Source of the DNA: Chloroflexota bacterium
GTDB lineage: Bacteria > Chloroflexota > UBA11872
Assembly (NCBI GenBank): GCA_026708035.1
Contig: JAPOVQ010000017.1
Coordinates: 124,001 to 188,000, forward strand
Direction of reading: 5' to 3'
DNA length: 64,000 nucleotides
Below, in pieces: positions 15,662 through 25,797 of this stretch (position 1 is its first letter; each line of letters begins with the position of its first letter). The notes below the pieces were generated by a model. That model saw only the letters and a program-made list of their open reading frames with translations, ran no database searches and was not told the origin of the DNA. A program made the translations under genes and the position numbers.

Positions 15662-17119
15662 ATGGCCGTCCCTCTCGCGACGGTGACGCAAATGACGATC
15701 GCTCGACTCCCCGGCTTCGGGGAGTCTCGCAGGCCGCTCCAGCTCCCGCGGCGGCAGCTCCTACAGCTTGGCGCGGGGGCCGCGCTCGGCGGCGCGCTGC
15801 ACGTGGGGCCGGCACGGCTGGTCGCCCAGGACCGCGCCCCCTGGTGGGTCTTCGTGTCCGAGCACCGCGCCGACCTCGGCTATGTCGTGGAGGATATTCC
15901 GCAGGGCCAATTCGCCTCGACCTACACGTCGCTCGGCGGCAGCGCGGTGGCGGGTGCGGGCATCAGCGCGAGGTTTCGCGACGGGTCGGGCGATCCACTC
16001 TGCCAGGCATTCGAGCGTCTCGTGCTGCACGTATCGCCGGTCACACGGAGCGTCCGGCCGGTGCCGCTGCTCAAGATGGCGAGCGAGGGCGGATTCGACG
16101 ACTTCCTCGAGGCCGAGCATGGAATCCCCCCGGCCTGGACCGCTCGTGCGGCTTCCAGTCTCGGGATTAGCGGCGATTTCGCAGAGGCCTACCACGCCTT
16201 CGGCAACTGGCCCGTCTTGGGCGCGCCGGCGACGCCGCCGGTGCGCGTGCAGGGCGTGGTGATGCAACGATTCGACAACGCCGTGATCAGGCTGCCTGAC
16301 GGCGGTGGGCCCGAAGACGCCGAGTTGGCGCCCGTACCGCTCTATCTGCGGGCGGCCGGATACTTTCCCGACACGCCCTTCCTGCCGCGCTCGCTGCCGG
16401 TATATCCGATGGAGGCGCCACCGGTGATCCGCCACGGCGACGCCACGCAACCGTATCTCTTCGTCACGGTCGACGACTGCTGGGACCCGGAAATGACCAG
16501 CCGCGCCCTCGACATTGCCCGCGACGAGCGGATCAAGATCACGTTCTTTCCCGTCGGTACGGTGCTCCGGACGAACCCGGACCTCTGGCGCCGGGCAATC
16601 TTCGAGGGACACTCGATCGAGAACCACACGTATTCGCATCTGCCGTTGCCTGACCTGAGCGATGGCCGCATTCGCTGGGAGCTGGACGAGGCCGGACGCC
16701 AGGTCAATTCCGCATTGGGCTACGCGTACCCACAGCTGTTCATGCGGCCGCCGCTGGGTGCGGGCATTCCAGACGCGCGGAACCGCCTGGTTCGAATCTC
16801 GCAGGCTGCGGGGCTCCACATTGCCATGTGGACGGTAGATTCCAAGGGATGGCACTACCCTCGCGACGGTGGTACCCGCGCGCAAGACTTCGTGCTGGGC
16901 AACCTGACCGAGAAACTTCAAACCGGGGCAGTTCTACTTCTCCACGCCCTCGCCAGCGACATTGCCGCGCTGCCCCGGCTCGCGCGCGAAATCCACAGCG
17001 CGGGCCTCCAGAGCGTGAACCTGCGTGACCAGCTGCATCTCCCCGGCCAGACCATCGACAACGGCGATCCGTCGTCGACGTGCCCGGAGACCCTCCCCGA
17101 TGCGGCGGAGTGGTGCTGA
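15662..17119 (+). CDS. Exported polysaccharide deacetylase (NodB-type)
   Basis: Carbohydrate esterase 4 protein, probably removing acetyl groups from an extracellular glycan. A twin-arginine-like signal (LPRRQLLQLGAGAALGGAL, about residues 28-46) leads a region of roughly 200 residues with no recognised fold, then the NodB domain: VTVDDCWD (D271-D272), ENHTYSH with zinc ligands H322 and H326, MRPPLGAG, and TGAVLLLHAL near the end. 485 residues from ATG 15662; ATG 15692 is an alternative start that still keeps the signal. It stands alone, convergent with copA. Confidence 0.82.
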   Translation: MAVPLATVTQMTIARLPGFGESRRPLQLPRRQLLQLGAGAALGGALHVGPARLVAQDRAPWWVFVSEHRADLGYVVEDIPQGQFASTYTSLGGSAVAGAGISARFRDGSGDPLCQAFERLVLHVSPVTRSVRPVPLLKMASEGGFDDFLEAEHGIPPAWTARAASSLGISGDFAEAYHAFGNWPVLGAPATPPVRVQGVVMQRFDNAVIRLPDGGGPEDAELAPVPLYLRAAGYFPDTPFLPRSLPVYPMEAPPVIRHGDATQPYLFVTVDDCWDPEMTSRALDIARDERIKITFFPVGTVLRTNPDLWRRAIFEGHSIENHTYSHLPLPDLSDGRIRWELDEAGRQVNSALGYAYPQLFMRPPLGAGIPDARNRLVRISQAAGLHIAMWTVDSKGWHYPRDGGTRAQDFVLGNLTEKLQTGAVLLLHALASDIAALPRLAREIHSAGLQSVNLRDQLHLPGQTIDNGDPSSTCPETLPDAAEWC

Positions 17120-17160
17120 CTGGCCAGCGCGCGCGGGTGGAGACGATTGCTAACTGAGGT

Positions 17161-19653
17161 CTAGAACGCCCCGTCAGGCCGTCTGCGGCCGCCCGCGCCG
17201 AACCGCCGCAGGCGCAGCGAGTTCCCCACCACCGACAGCGACTCCAAGGCCATCGCCAACGCGGCCAGCATCGGGTCGAGTTGCACGCCCAGCAGGGGGA
17301 AGAACGCCCCGGCGGCGAGCGGAATGACCAGAATGTTGTAGCCAAACGCCAACGCCAGGTTCTCCTTGATGGTGCGCACCGTGCGACGGCTCAGGCGAAC
17401 GGCCGTCAGCACGCCGCGCAGATCGCTGCGCACCAGGGTGACGTCTCCCGCCGCCATGGCGATGTCGGCGCCCGCCCCCATGGCGATGCCCAGATCGGCC
17501 TGGGCCAGCGCCGGGGCGTCGTTGATGCCGTCGCCCGCCATCACCACCCGCGCGCCCCGCGCTTGCAGCTCGCGGACGACCGCTGCCTTGTCGTCGGGTC
17601 GCACGCGCGCGCGCACTTCGTCGATCCCACCCGCGCGCGCCACCGCCTGCGCCGTCTCCGGTCGGTCGCCGGTGAGCATCACCACTCGCAGGTCCATGCG
17701 CCGCAGCGCGGCCACCGTGTCGGCCGCCTCGGGCCGCACGGTGTCGGCCACCGCCAGCACCCCGGCCAGCTGGCCATCGATCGCCGCGTACAGCGGCGTG
17801 CGACCCTGCGCCGCCAACCTCGCGACATCGAAGTCATCGGCGTCCAGCGACACACCGGCCTGCGCCAGCAACTCCGACGTGCCGACGATGACTGGACGTT
17901 CCTCCACGATGGCCTGCACGCCGCCGCCGGTGACCGAGTGAAACTCGTCGGCCCGTGGGACCGCGACGCCCCGAGCCCTGGCGCCGCGTACGATCGCGCG
18001 ACCGAGCGGGTGTTCCGAGTCGGCCTCGGCGCCCGCCGCCAGCCGCAGCAGTTCGGCTGGCGGGATGCCGTCGTGCGGCAGCACGTCCACCAGCTCGGGC
18101 TCGCCGTGGGTCAGCGTGCCGGTCTTGTCCAGCAACACCGTGTCGATCTTGCCCGCCGCTTCGAGCGCCTCGCCGCTGCGAATCAGCACCCCGTGCTCGG
18201 CGCCCCGGCCCGTCCCGACCAAGATGGCCAGGGGCGTGGCCAGGCCGAGCGCGCAGGGACACGCGACCACCAGCACGGCCACGAAGCTCACCAGCGCGTG
18301 TGCCGCCCTGGGGTCGGGGCCGACCGCCGCCCACACCGCCAATGCGGCCAGCGCAATCACAATCACCGCGGGCACGAACCGCCCGGCCACGCGATCCGCC
18401 AGCCGCTGCAGCGGCGCCTTGGTGGTCTGGGCTTGCTCCACCAGACGCACGATCTGCGCCAGCACGGACTCGCGGTCCACCGCCGTCGTGCGGATGCGGA
18501 GACGCCCCGTGGTGTTGAGCGTCGCCCCGACCACCTGGTCGCCGGCGGTTTTCTCCACCGGCACGCTCTCGCCCGTGATCAGCGATTCGTCGACCGCCGA
18601 TGCGCCGTCCACGACCTCGCCGTCCACCGGGATCTTGGCGCCCGGCGAGACATGGACGATGTCGCCGACTTGCACGCTGTCCAGCGGAACCTCGACACGC
18701 TCACCGTCGCGCTCGACCAGCGCCGTTGCCGGCCGCAGGTTCATGAGGCGCTTGATTGCGTTCGACGCCTGACCCTTGGCCCGCGCCTCGATCCAACGTC
18801 CGAGCAGCACCAGGCCGATGATGATCATGGCCGTGTCGTAGTGATGCATGGCGGCGCCGTTTTCCAGGAGCGAGGGCCAAATCGTCAGCACCAGGCTGGA
18901 CCCATAGGCCGCGCTGGTGCCCACGGCGATCAAGGTGTTCATGTCGGCGCCGCCGCGGCGCAGCGCCGTCCACGTCCCCCGGTAGAAGCGCCACCCGAGC
19001 ACGAACTGCACCGGCGTCGCCAGCGCCAACTGCACGACCGGGTTCGCGAATACCTCGGGCCGCCAGAGGCCCGGGATATAGGTCGCGCCCGCCCAGAGCA
19101 CCAGCAGGCCCAGGCTCACGGCCGCCGCGGCCTGCCAGCCCAGCAGCCGCTGCTCGCGGCGCCGCGCGGCGTCCCATGAGCCGACCTCGCGTTCGGCGGC
19201 GCCCGCCGCCGGCGGTGCGACAAGCTCGTACCCCGCCGCCTCCACCGCGGCGGCGAGGTCGGCGAGTGTCGCCGTGCCCCGAATCGCCCGCACGTGCGCC
19301 CGCTCCGAGGCCAGGTTGACCGCCGCCTCGAGCACGCCCGGCGCCCCACGCAGGGAGTCTTCCACGCGCGACACGCACGAGGCGCAGCTCATGCCCCCGA
19401 TCTGCGCGTGCATTTCGGTGGTCGGCACGTCGTATCCCGCCGCCTCCACCGCCGCCGCAAGCGCGGCGGTGTCCGTCCGGGCCGGGTCGAACTCCGCCGC
19501 GGCCGTTTCGGTGGCGAGGTTCACCGTCGCCGCCACCACCCCCTCGACACCCGACAACGCCTCTTCGACGCGCCCGACGCACGAGGCGCAGGACATCCCG
19601 TCAATCCGGAGCGTCACCTCGGTCGTCTCGCGCGCGGGCGCGGCGGTGGTCAC
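17161..19653 (-). CDS. copA: Copper-exporting P1B-type ATPase
   Basis: Pumps Cu(I) out of the cytoplasm. It has two N-terminal heavy-metal domains with GMSCASC (C22 and C25; second copy near residue 88), membrane segments including the metal-transfer motif [12 protein letters not shown], the TGES actuator loop ([10 protein letters not shown]), phosphorylation site DKTGTL (D509), and the hinge [20 protein letters not shown]. The YN and MxxSS-type residues in the last helices ([31 protein letters not shown]) mark Cu(I) specificity. 830 residues; GTG start overlaps the csoR stop by four bases (GTGA). Confidence 0.95.
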   Translation of the reverse strand: MTTAAPARETTEVTLRIDGMSCASCVGRVEEALSGVEGVVAATVNLATETAAAEFDPARTDTAALAAAVEAAGYDVPTTEMHAQIGGMSCASCVSRVEDSLRGAPGVLEAAVNLASERAHVRAIRGTATLADLAAAVEAAGYELVAPPAAGAAEREVGSWDAARRREQRLLGWQAAAAVSLGLLVLWAGATYIPGLWRPEVFANPVVQLALATPVQFVLGWRFYRGTWTALRRGGADMNTLIAVGTSAAYGSSLVLTIWPSLLENGAAMHHYDTAMIIIGLVLLGRWIEARAKGQASNAIKRLMNLRPATALVERDGERVEVPLDSVQVGDIVHVSPGAKIPVDGEVVDGASAVDESLITGESVPVEKTAGDQVVGATLNTTGRLRIRTTAVDRESVLAQIVRLVEQAQTTKAPLQRLADRVAGRFVPAVIVIALAALAVWAAVGPDPRAAHALVSFVAVLVVACPCALGLATPLAILVGTGRGAEHGVLIRSGEALEAAGKIDTVLLDKTGTLTHGEPELVDVLPHDGIPPAELLRLAAGAEADSEHPLGRAIVRGARARGVAVPRADEFHSVTGGGVQAIVEERPVIVGTSELLAQAGVSLDADDFDVARLAAQGRTPLYAAIDGQLAGVLAVADTVRPEAADTVAALRRMDLRVVMLTGDRPETAQAVARAGGIDEVRARVRPDDKAAVVRELQARGARVVMAGDGINDAPALAQADLGIAMGAGADIAMAAGDVTLVRSDLRGVLTAVRLSRRTVRTIKENLALAFGYNILVIPLAAGAFFPLLGVQLDPMLAALAMALESLSVVGNSLRLRRFGAGGRRRPDGAF

Positions 19654-20027
19654 GTCGGGCCCGCCTCCGTCGGCGCGGGCTCCGGGACCGATCCGCCGTC
19701 GGCGAGCGCCTCGGCCACGCTCTCGAGGACCTCTCCCGTCGACGCGACACGACGCAGGTGCCCCGTTCCCTTCATGACCTCCAGCAGCTCGCGGATCACG
19801 CGCTCGCGCTCGGCGGGGTCGTCGCTGCGGATGGCGGCAGCGACGCAGGTTTGGAGGTGACGCTCGAGAATGGCGGCGTTCACCCTTTCGATGGCGCCCT
19901 GAATCGCCAGCGTCTGCTTGAGGATGTCTGTGCAGTAGGCCTCGTCCGCAATCATGCGCTCGACGCCGCGCGCGTGCCCCTCGATTGACCTCCAGCGATT
20001 GACGAGTCGCCGCGTCGCATCGTCCAT
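19650..20027 (-). CDS. csoR: CsoR family copper-sensing repressor
   Basis: Four-helix repressor that releases DNA on binding Cu(I). The Cu(I) ligand set is intact: C32, H57 and C61, with the same 25- and 4-residue spacings as characterised CsoR proteins. I choose ATG 20025-20027, giving 125 residues beginning [21 protein letters not shown]; an in-frame GTG at 20054 would start inside the operator. The acidic C-terminal tail is somewhat long. It is the first gene of csoR-copA, with a CsoR-type palindrome immediately upstream. Confidence 0.93.
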   Translation of the reverse strand: MDDATRRLVNRWRSIEGHARGVERMIADEAYCTDILKQTLAIQGAIERVNAAILERHLQTCVAAAIRSDDPAERERVIRELLEVMKGTGHLRRVASTGEVLESVAEALADGGSVPEPAPTEAGPT

Positions 20028-20041
20028 GGATTTGCTCTTTC

Positions 20042-20065
20042 TACCCCACCCCACCTGGGGTGCAT
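20042..20065 (-). promoter_or_regulatory. CsoR-type operator
   Basis: Perfect inverted repeat CACCCC-ACCT-GGGGTG at 20047-20062, in a longer TACCCCAC context. It matches the known C-tract/G-tract layout of CsoR operators and lies 15-40 bases upstream of the csoR ATG. Occupation would shut off csoR-copA until copper binds. Confidence 0.75.
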
Positions 20066-20253
20066 CTCAAACCTACGACATAGAGGCGTCCGGGGCAATG
20101 GGCGCCACTTCGCGAAGTCTGTGGGACAGCCGGTCGTGGGACGCGGGGCCGTTGCCGCGCGGCCTGGCGACCGACCACGTGCGGTCGCTTGTAGCGCGTC
20201 GGATAGAGCCCGGCGGCGGCCCGTCCGCCGGACGGCTGACCGGCGGTGGGCGC

Positions 20254-22503
20254 GTGGCTATCCTTGACGCGCGGCGCGAGGCGTGCGCCGGTGCACGGAG
20301 GGCCGGACCGATCGATCAGGCGCTCTGGCTGCTTGCACTGGTCGCGTTCGCCGTGCTCGGGGTGCCCTGGGCGCGCCTGGCCTTCGGACGGCTGACCACC
20401 CGCGGCCTCGCGCTCGCCGCGCCCCTCGGGTTCTTCCTGTTTCACTACGTCGCCTGGCTCGGGCTGTTCACCGGCTGGTTCCGCAACGGCACGACCTACG
20501 CCTGGGCCGCGCTCGCGGTCTTCGCGGCCGCGACGGCGGCGCTGGCCTGGCTCATGCGGGCGGACCTGCGCGAGCTTTGGCCGCGCCGGCGCCTCTGGGT
20601 CTGGGGCATGGCGGCGCTCCTCGTCGCCTACGGCGTCGGCGTGGGGATGCGCTGGCTCAATCCCGAGATCGCCGGCACCGAAAAGCCCATGGACCTGGCA
20701 CTGCTCAGCGCCACCATGCGCAGCCCGGACTTCCCACCGCTCGACCCGTGGTTTGCGGGCGAGACGATCAACTACTACTACCTGGGCTACTCGATGGGCG
20801 GCGCCCTGGCGCACCTGGCGGGTGCGTCGCCCGCCGTGGCCTACAACACCTACCTCGCCACGCTGCTGGCATTGCTCGTCGTGGGCGTCGGCTCGGCGGG
20901 CTACGACCTGGCCGCGATGCTCGGCGCCGGGCCGCGGCGCGCGCTGCGGGCGGCGGTTGGGTCGGTGCTCGTCGGAGTCGTCGCCGGCAACTTGGCCATC
21001 ACGCGCGCCGTGGTGACCGAGGAGTTTCGCGGCCAGACCGGCTTCTGGCCGGGCATTGGGTGGAACGCTTCACGCGTCATCGAGCGGCAGCCGGTCGATG
21101 GCGTGGCTGACAAGACGATCAACGAGTTCCCGGCCTTCTCCTTCATTCTCGGCGATCTGCACCCTCACGTGATGGCGCTGCCATTTGCCGTGATGGCCGC
21201 CGGCCTCGCGTTGCAAGGCATTGCGGTCTGGTGGCGGCCCGGCGCCGACAGGAGCTGGACGCCGTGGGCAGGCTCGCTGCTCGCGGGACTCTTGGTCGGC
21301 GGCCTCTACGGGCTGAATGCGTGGGACCTGCCGACCTATGGGGTCCTCGTCATCGGCGCGGCCTTCCTGGCGCACCTTGGCGGGCCGGGGACGCGCGCCT
21401 GGGGCCGGCTGCTGGTCCACGCCGCATTGATCGTCGTGGCGGCGGCCGTCGCCTGGCTGCCCTACAGCCTGAACGTCACCCTGCTCAGCGAGGGACTGGG
21501 GGTGGTGCCCACGCGCACGCTAGCGCTGCACTTCCTGCAGGTGTTCGGTCTGCTGGGCTTGCTCGCCGTGGCGGGGCTGGTCGCGCTGCTGGCGGACGGC
21601 TCGCGGTCGACGCGCGTCTGGCTCGGCGTGAGCGCGGCCGTCGCGGCACTGGCCGTGCTGGTCACCGGCGGGGAAATCGCGGGCGTCCTCCTCGTCGTGC
21701 TGGTCCTGGCGGTGGCGGCGATGGGGCGCCCGCAAGCCGCGCCGGGACCGTTCGCCCTTGGCCTTCTGGTGGCGGCCGCGTTCGGCCTGATGCTGGTGGT
21801 CGAGCTGGTCCACGTGGACGACTTCTTCGGACCGCCCTATGTCCGCATGAACACCGTGTTCAAGGTGCACTACCAGGCATGGGCCTTGCTGGCGATTGCC
21901 GCGGGTCCGGCGCTCCTCGTAACCTGGCGCAAGCTTTCCGACGCCGGCGGCCCGGGGTGGGCGGTGGCCCGCGCCGGTTATGCCAGCGTGGTCGCGGTGC
22001 TGCTGGTGCTGGCGTTGAGCTACTCCGCGGTCGCCCTGCGCGACAAGGCGGCCGACAGCAAGGTCAGCGGCACGATTGACGGGCTGGCGCAAGCCGAGCG
22101 GCTGCACGCCGACGATCTGGCAGCGGCGCGCTGGCTGGCGCGAAACGCGGGGGACGCGGCCGTCGTTCTGGAAGCGCCGGGTACTCCGTACAGTGAGATG
22201 TCACGCATCGCCACGTGGTCGGGTGTGCCGACCGTGATCGGCTGGACGCAACATGAGCAGCTATGGCGCGGGAGCATTCCCGAGATCGGCGAGCGCGCCG
22301 ACGCCGTTGACCGAATCTATGCGGCGGCGGATGCCGCGGAAGCCCTGCGACTCATGCGCCGCTACGGCGTGACGCACGTGGTGTTCGGCCGCATCGAGCG
22401 GGCCCGCTACGACGCAACCGCGGCATCTCGCCTGCGCGCCTACCTCGAGCCCGTGGCGCAGTTTGGCGGCACAACCGTCTTCGCGGTGCCGGCCAATCCA
22501 TGA
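20254..22503 (+). CDS. DUF2298 (Chlor_Arch_YYY) polytopic membrane protein
   Basis: Large membrane protein of the Chlor_Arch_YYY family, thought to resemble GT-C glycosyltransferases. Key features: D147 in the first outer loop (EKPMDLALLSATM), then FPPLDPWFAGETINYYYLGY with the YYY at 174-176, and NEFPAFSFILGDLHPHVMALP. About a dozen hydrophobic segments follow, then a soluble C-terminal region of roughly 160 residues. GTG 20254 is chosen because the first membrane segment begins shortly after it; the frame is open back to 19954 over csoR, and an ATG at 20098 is possible. It overlaps the next gene (ATGA at 22500-22503). Confidence 0.85.
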   Translation: MAILDARREACAGARRAGPIDQALWLLALVAFAVLGVPWARLAFGRLTTRGLALAAPLGFFLFHYVAWLGLFTGWFRNGTTYAWAALAVFAAATAALAWLMRADLRELWPRRRLWVWGMAALLVAYGVGVGMRWLNPEIAGTEKPMDLALLSATMRSPDFPPLDPWFAGETINYYYLGYSMGGALAHLAGASPAVAYNTYLATLLALLVVGVGSAGYDLAAMLGAGPRRALRAAVGSVLVGVVAGNLAITRAVVTEEFRGQTGFWPGIGWNASRVIERQPVDGVADKTINEFPAFSFILGDLHPHVMALPFAVMAAGLALQGIAVWWRPGADRSWTPWAGSLLAGLLVGGLYGLNAWDLPTYGVLVIGAAFLAHLGGPGTRAWGRLLVHAALIVVAAAVAWLPYSLNVTLLSEGLGVVPTRTLALHFLQVFGLLGLLAVAGLVALLADGSRSTRVWLGVSAAVAALAVLVTGGEIAGVLLVVLVLAVAAMGRPQAAPGPFALGLLVAAAFGLMLVVELVHVDDFFGPPYVRMNTVFKVHYQAWALLAIAAGPALLVTWRKLSDAGGPGWAVARAGYASVVAVLLVLALSYSAVALRDKAADSKVSGTIDGLAQAERLHADDLAAARWLARNAGDAAVVLEAPGTPYSEMSRIATWSGVPTVIGWTQHEQLWRGSIPEIGERADAVDRIYAAADAAEALRLMRRYGVTHVVFGRIERARYDATAASRLRAYLEPVAQFGGTTVFAVPANP

Positions 22504-24233
22504 TCAGCGAGCAGACCGGTCAGGTTGGCAGATCGGACGAAATCCGCGCCTGGCTGGCGGGTCCCGCGGGCTTCGGGCTGAGCCGCGGCGAGGTGCTGCT
22601 GTACCTCGCGATCCTGGCGCTGGCAGCCGGACTGCGCTTCTACGACCTCGGCGACCGGACCTTCCACCACGACGAGGCCATTCACGCCAAGGAATCCGTG
22701 GAGATGATCCGCGGCAAGCAGTACCGCTACGACCCCGCCTACCACGGGCCCCTGCTGTATTTCACCAACACGCTGTTCTTCATGGCGGTTGGCCACGACG
22801 ACGTCACGGCGCGCGTGATCCCGGCCCTGGTCGGCGTGGCGACGGTGGCGGCGCTTGTCCTGCTGCGCCCCGAGTTGGGCCGCATCGGCACGCCGCTGGC
22901 CATGACCGCCATGACGCTCTCGACGGCGTTCCTGTACTACTCGCGGTTCGTTCGCAACGACATCTACGTCGCGCTGTTCACGCTCGTGCTCGTCGGGGCG
23001 CTAGTGCGCTACATGTCCCAGCCGCGCCGTCGCTGGATTTATATCGCCTGGGTCGCGCTGGGGCTCTCATTTGTGACCAAGGAAAACACCTATATCCACG
23101 GCGTGCTGCTGGTCGGGCTGCTGGCCGCATTCGGCCTCGTGGCGTGGGCCGCGGCGCGCCGCCCGTCGCGCAAGTCCGCGCCGGTGGTGGGCACGATTCA
23201 CTCGGCCATGACCCACCTGCGCCGCGACGCCGAGCACCTCGTCTACGGCTTCCTCGTGTTCGTGCTCATCGCGTTCCTCTTCTACACCTCGTTTCTGACC
23301 AACCTCACCGGGTTTCGCGACGCCTTCGTCGACTCGGTGGACTATTGGGCCGCGGTCCACGAGTCCGAGCGCGTCAACCAGCCGTGGTTCTACTACCCGA
23401 TGTTTCTCCTGGTCTACGAGCCGTTCGCGTTGCTCGTGGGCGCGTTCGCGCTTACCCGCCTGACCACGGCCCGCACGCCGCTGCCGTGGATCCTGGTCCT
23501 GTGGGGCGTGGTCGGCATGGGCATCTACTCGACGCTCGGCGAGAAGGCCCCCTGGCTGGTGCTCCACGTGATGTGGCCCTTCCTGGTGCTGGCGAGTTGG
23601 TACGCCGGACGGCGACTGGAATCGGGCCAGCCGGCCATGCTGCGCGCCGCCATGGCCGTGTTGGTAGTTGGGCTATTCGCCTGGACCGTGCGCTTCGGCG
23701 TGCCGACCACCTACGAACGCGGAGACGTGCCCATTGACTTTGTCATGTATGTGCAGACCTCACCGGACGCGCTGAAGGGCGTCGCCGCAATCGAGGCCTC
23801 CGGCCAGGCCACCGGGGAGGCCAACCACGTGCGGGCGGTGGTTGAAAACGAGTTCGCCTGGCCGCTGGCGTGGTACTTGCGGAACTACCCGAACATTGCC
23901 TATGAGAAAGAGGTGACCTTGGAGCAGGCGCTCAGCTCGCAAGTCGTGCTATTGAAGAAAGAGACGTCGGCGCGGCTGCGCCTGGATACCCACGGATATT
24001 CCTCGGAGGTCCTGCCGCTGCGGCGCTGGTTCCCCGAGTTCGCCTACCGCGGCTGGACGCTTGGGTTTCTGGGCAAGTTCTTCAACGATCCCAAGGCCCG
24101 CGATACCTTTTGGGATTGGCTCGTTCGGAGAGAGCGGACGCCAGTGCCCATCGGCAGCTTTGACTACGTGTTGCACATCCGCGACGACATGGACATGCAG
24201 ACCGTCCAGCCCGTCGGCGAGGCGCTCAAGTGA
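22500..24233 (+). CDS. TIGR03663 family (Agl23-like) membrane protein
   Basis: Polytopic protein of the flippase-activity-associated Agl23/TIGR03663 family, related to GT39/GT-C glycosyltransferases. The first outer loop carries FHHDEAIHAKES (acidic catalytic-type residues) after LRFYDLGDRT, then YRYDPAYHGPLLYF, AFLYYSRFVRNDIY and VTKENTYIHG, with around ten membrane segments and a soluble tail. 577 residues. Start and stop overlap both neighbours by four bases, so the trio 20254-25555 is one operon. The likely job is transfer or handling of a lipid-linked sugar at the membrane; the substrate cannot be told from sequence. Confidence 0.85.
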   Translation: MISEQTGQVGRSDEIRAWLAGPAGFGLSRGEVLLYLAILALAAGLRFYDLGDRTFHHDEAIHAKESVEMIRGKQYRYDPAYHGPLLYFTNTLFFMAVGHDDVTARVIPALVGVATVAALVLLRPELGRIGTPLAMTAMTLSTAFLYYSRFVRNDIYVALFTLVLVGALVRYMSQPRRRWIYIAWVALGLSFVTKENTYIHGVLLVGLLAAFGLVAWAAARRPSRKSAPVVGTIHSAMTHLRRDAEHLVYGFLVFVLIAFLFYTSFLTNLTGFRDAFVDSVDYWAAVHESERVNQPWFYYPMFLLVYEPFALLVGAFALTRLTTARTPLPWILVLWGVVGMGIYSTLGEKAPWLVLHVMWPFLVLASWYAGRRLESGQPAMLRAAMAVLVVGLFAWTVRFGVPTTYERGDVPIDFVMYVQTSPDALKGVAAIEASGQATGEANHVRAVVENEFAWPLAWYLRNYPNIAYEKEVTLEQALSSQVVLLKKETSARLRLDTHGYSSEVLPLRRWFPEFAYRGWTLGFLGKFFNDPKARDTFWDWLVRRERTPVPIGSFDYVLHIRDDMDMQTVQPVGEALK

Positions 24234-25555
24234 AGATTGCCATCGTCGGAGCCGGCATCACCGGGCTCACCCTGGCCTACCTGCTCCGAAAACGCGGGCA
24301 TGCGGTGGAGGTGTTCGAAGCCGGCGGCGCGCCCGGCGGTGAGCTGGCGACGGTCGAGGTCGGCGGTGAGCCCATCGAGCGCTTCTATCACCACCTGTTC
24401 ACCCACGACCGGTTCATGATCGGGCTGTGCGAGGAGCTCGGCATTGCGGATCGGCTGGATTGGCACGAACCGCTGATGGGCTTCTACGCGGGCGGGCGGG
24501 TGCATCCCTTCACCTCACCGCTCGATCTGCTGCGCTTTGGACACTTGTCGCTGCCGGCCCGCGTACGGCTCGGCTTTGGAACCGTCCTCCTGCAGCGCCG
24601 CCGCAGCTACGCCGCGTTCGAGGACCGGACGGCAGCCGAGGTGATGCCGCGCTACACCGGGCGCGAAGCCTTCGAGAAAATATTCCGACCGCTCCTGGAG
24701 GCCAAGTTCGAGCGTCACTGGGAAGGCGTGTCCATGGCCTGGATGTGGGCCCGGCTGATGTCGCGCGCCCGCACCCGCACGCCCGATAAGCGGCGCGAGC
24801 GCCTGGGCTACTTTCGCGGCGGATTCCGCGTGGTGGTGGATGCGTTGGCGCGCACGATCACCGAACGCGGGGCGGCGCTGCATCTGCGCTCGCCGGTCCA
24901 GGAGGTCACCATTGGATCGCCCGGGGCGCCCGCGCTGCGCGTCGGCGGGCAGGCGGTCGACGCCGACGCCGTGGTGGCGACCGTGGGCCTGCCGATCATC
25001 CGGCGCATCCTGCCCGAGGAGCGGCGCGACTTCACCAACTCCCTGGCGGCCACGAACTACGTCGGCGCCTGCGTGGTGCTGATGGAGATAGAGCGCCAGC
25101 TTTCGGAGTACTACTGGACCAACATCGGCGACCGCAGCCTTCCCTTCGCCGGGCTGATCGAGCACACCAACATGGTCGAGCGCGAGCGCTACGGCGGCCA
25201 GCGGCTGCTCTACGTCAGCAACTACCTGCCGCCCGAGCACGAGTTTTTTCACATCGACGACGACGCCCTGATCGACCGGTTCGTCGAGCCGATTCAACGA
25301 GTCTTCCCGCGCTTCGCCCGCGAGCAGATCGGGCGCTCCTGGATCTCGCGTGATCCCGTGGCGCAGCCGGTGATCGCCGCCGGCTACCAGCGACGCAAAC
25401 CGGCCTATCGCTCACCCATCCCCGGCTTCTACATCTGCAACACGTCGCAGATCTATCCCGAGGACCGGGGCACCAACTACAACGTGCGCATCGCCCGCGA
25501 GTGCCTGGAGGTACTCGACGGCGACGCGTCCGAGCTGACGCGCCGCCAGCCCTAG
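24230..25555 (+). CDS. NAD(P)/FAD-dependent oxidoreductase (protoporphyrinogen oxidase-like)
   Basis: Flavoprotein of the amine-oxidase/UDP-galactopyranose-mutase-like group. The N-terminus is KIAIVGAGITGLTLAYLL with LEVFEAGGAPGG-type FAD contacts, and the C-terminus has SPIPGFYICNTSQIYPEDRG, where an FAD-binding aromatic/acidic segment is expected. 441 residues from GTG 24230, overlapping the Agl23-like gene (GTGA). In this position with DUF2298 and Agl23-like genes it probably modifies a lipid-linked sugar or prenyl substrate, but that is inferred from context only. Confidence 0.8.
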   Translation: MKIAIVGAGITGLTLAYLLRKRGHAVEVFEAGGAPGGELATVEVGGEPIERFYHHLFTHDRFMIGLCEELGIADRLDWHEPLMGFYAGGRVHPFTSPLDLLRFGHLSLPARVRLGFGTVLLQRRRSYAAFEDRTAAEVMPRYTGREAFEKIFRPLLEAKFERHWEGVSMAWMWARLMSRARTRTPDKRRERLGYFRGGFRVVVDALARTITERGAALHLRSPVQEVTIGSPGAPALRVGGQAVDADAVVATVGLPIIRRILPEERRDFTNSLAATNYVGACVVLMEIERQLSEYYWTNIGDRSLPFAGLIEHTNMVERERYGGQRLLYVSNYLPPEHEFFHIDDDALIDRFVEPIQRVFPRFAREQIGRSWISRDPVAQPVIAAGYQRRKPAYRSPIPGFYICNTSQIYPEDRGTNYNVRIARECLEVLDGDASELTRRQP

Positions 25556-25564
25556 ACGCGGGAT

Positions 25565-25590
25565 GTAGGGGCGCCCCTAGTGGGCGCCCG
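25565..25590. repeat. Dispersed intergenic repeat, family C (copy 1)
   Basis: GTAGGGGCGCCCCTAGTGGGCGCCC-type element with self-complementary GGGCGCCC parts; other copies at 47393-47417, 60880-60902 and 62739-62764. First of four repeats packed into the 289-base gap between the FAD gene and comB. Confidence 0.75.
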
Positions 25591-25617
25591 CCCGACCCAC
25601 CGGGCCTCTCGTCAAGG

Positions 25618-25644
25618 GTAGGGGCGGGTTTCAAACCCGCCCGT
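25618..25644. repeat. Palindromic intergenic repeat, family D (copy 1)
   Basis: GGGCGGGTTT-C-AAACCCGCCC, a perfect 10-base inverted repeat with a single central base (25622-25642), preceded by GTAG as in family C. Related to the 22-base palindrome at 44593-44614. Confidence 0.75.
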
Positions 25645-25714
25645 CCGCCCGGCCTAGTCTCCCTTGATGAAACCCTTGCGCAACCCGCCCCCTTGAGACC
25701 GGACAGCCGGTCCG

Positions 25715-25755
25715 GTCCCCTCTCCCCTGATGGGAGAGGGATAGGGTGAGGGTGA
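25715..25755. repeat. Dispersed intergenic repeat, family B (copy 2)
   Basis: CCCTCTCCC-ctgat-GGGAGAGGG hairpin followed by ATAGGGTGAGGGTGA. It is the best-formed copy of the family in this window; a partial copy follows at 25798-25829. Confidence 0.8.
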
Positions 25756-25797
25756 TCCGGCGCGTGGGCGTGGCATGTCGACCACCTGCTCAAAGGC

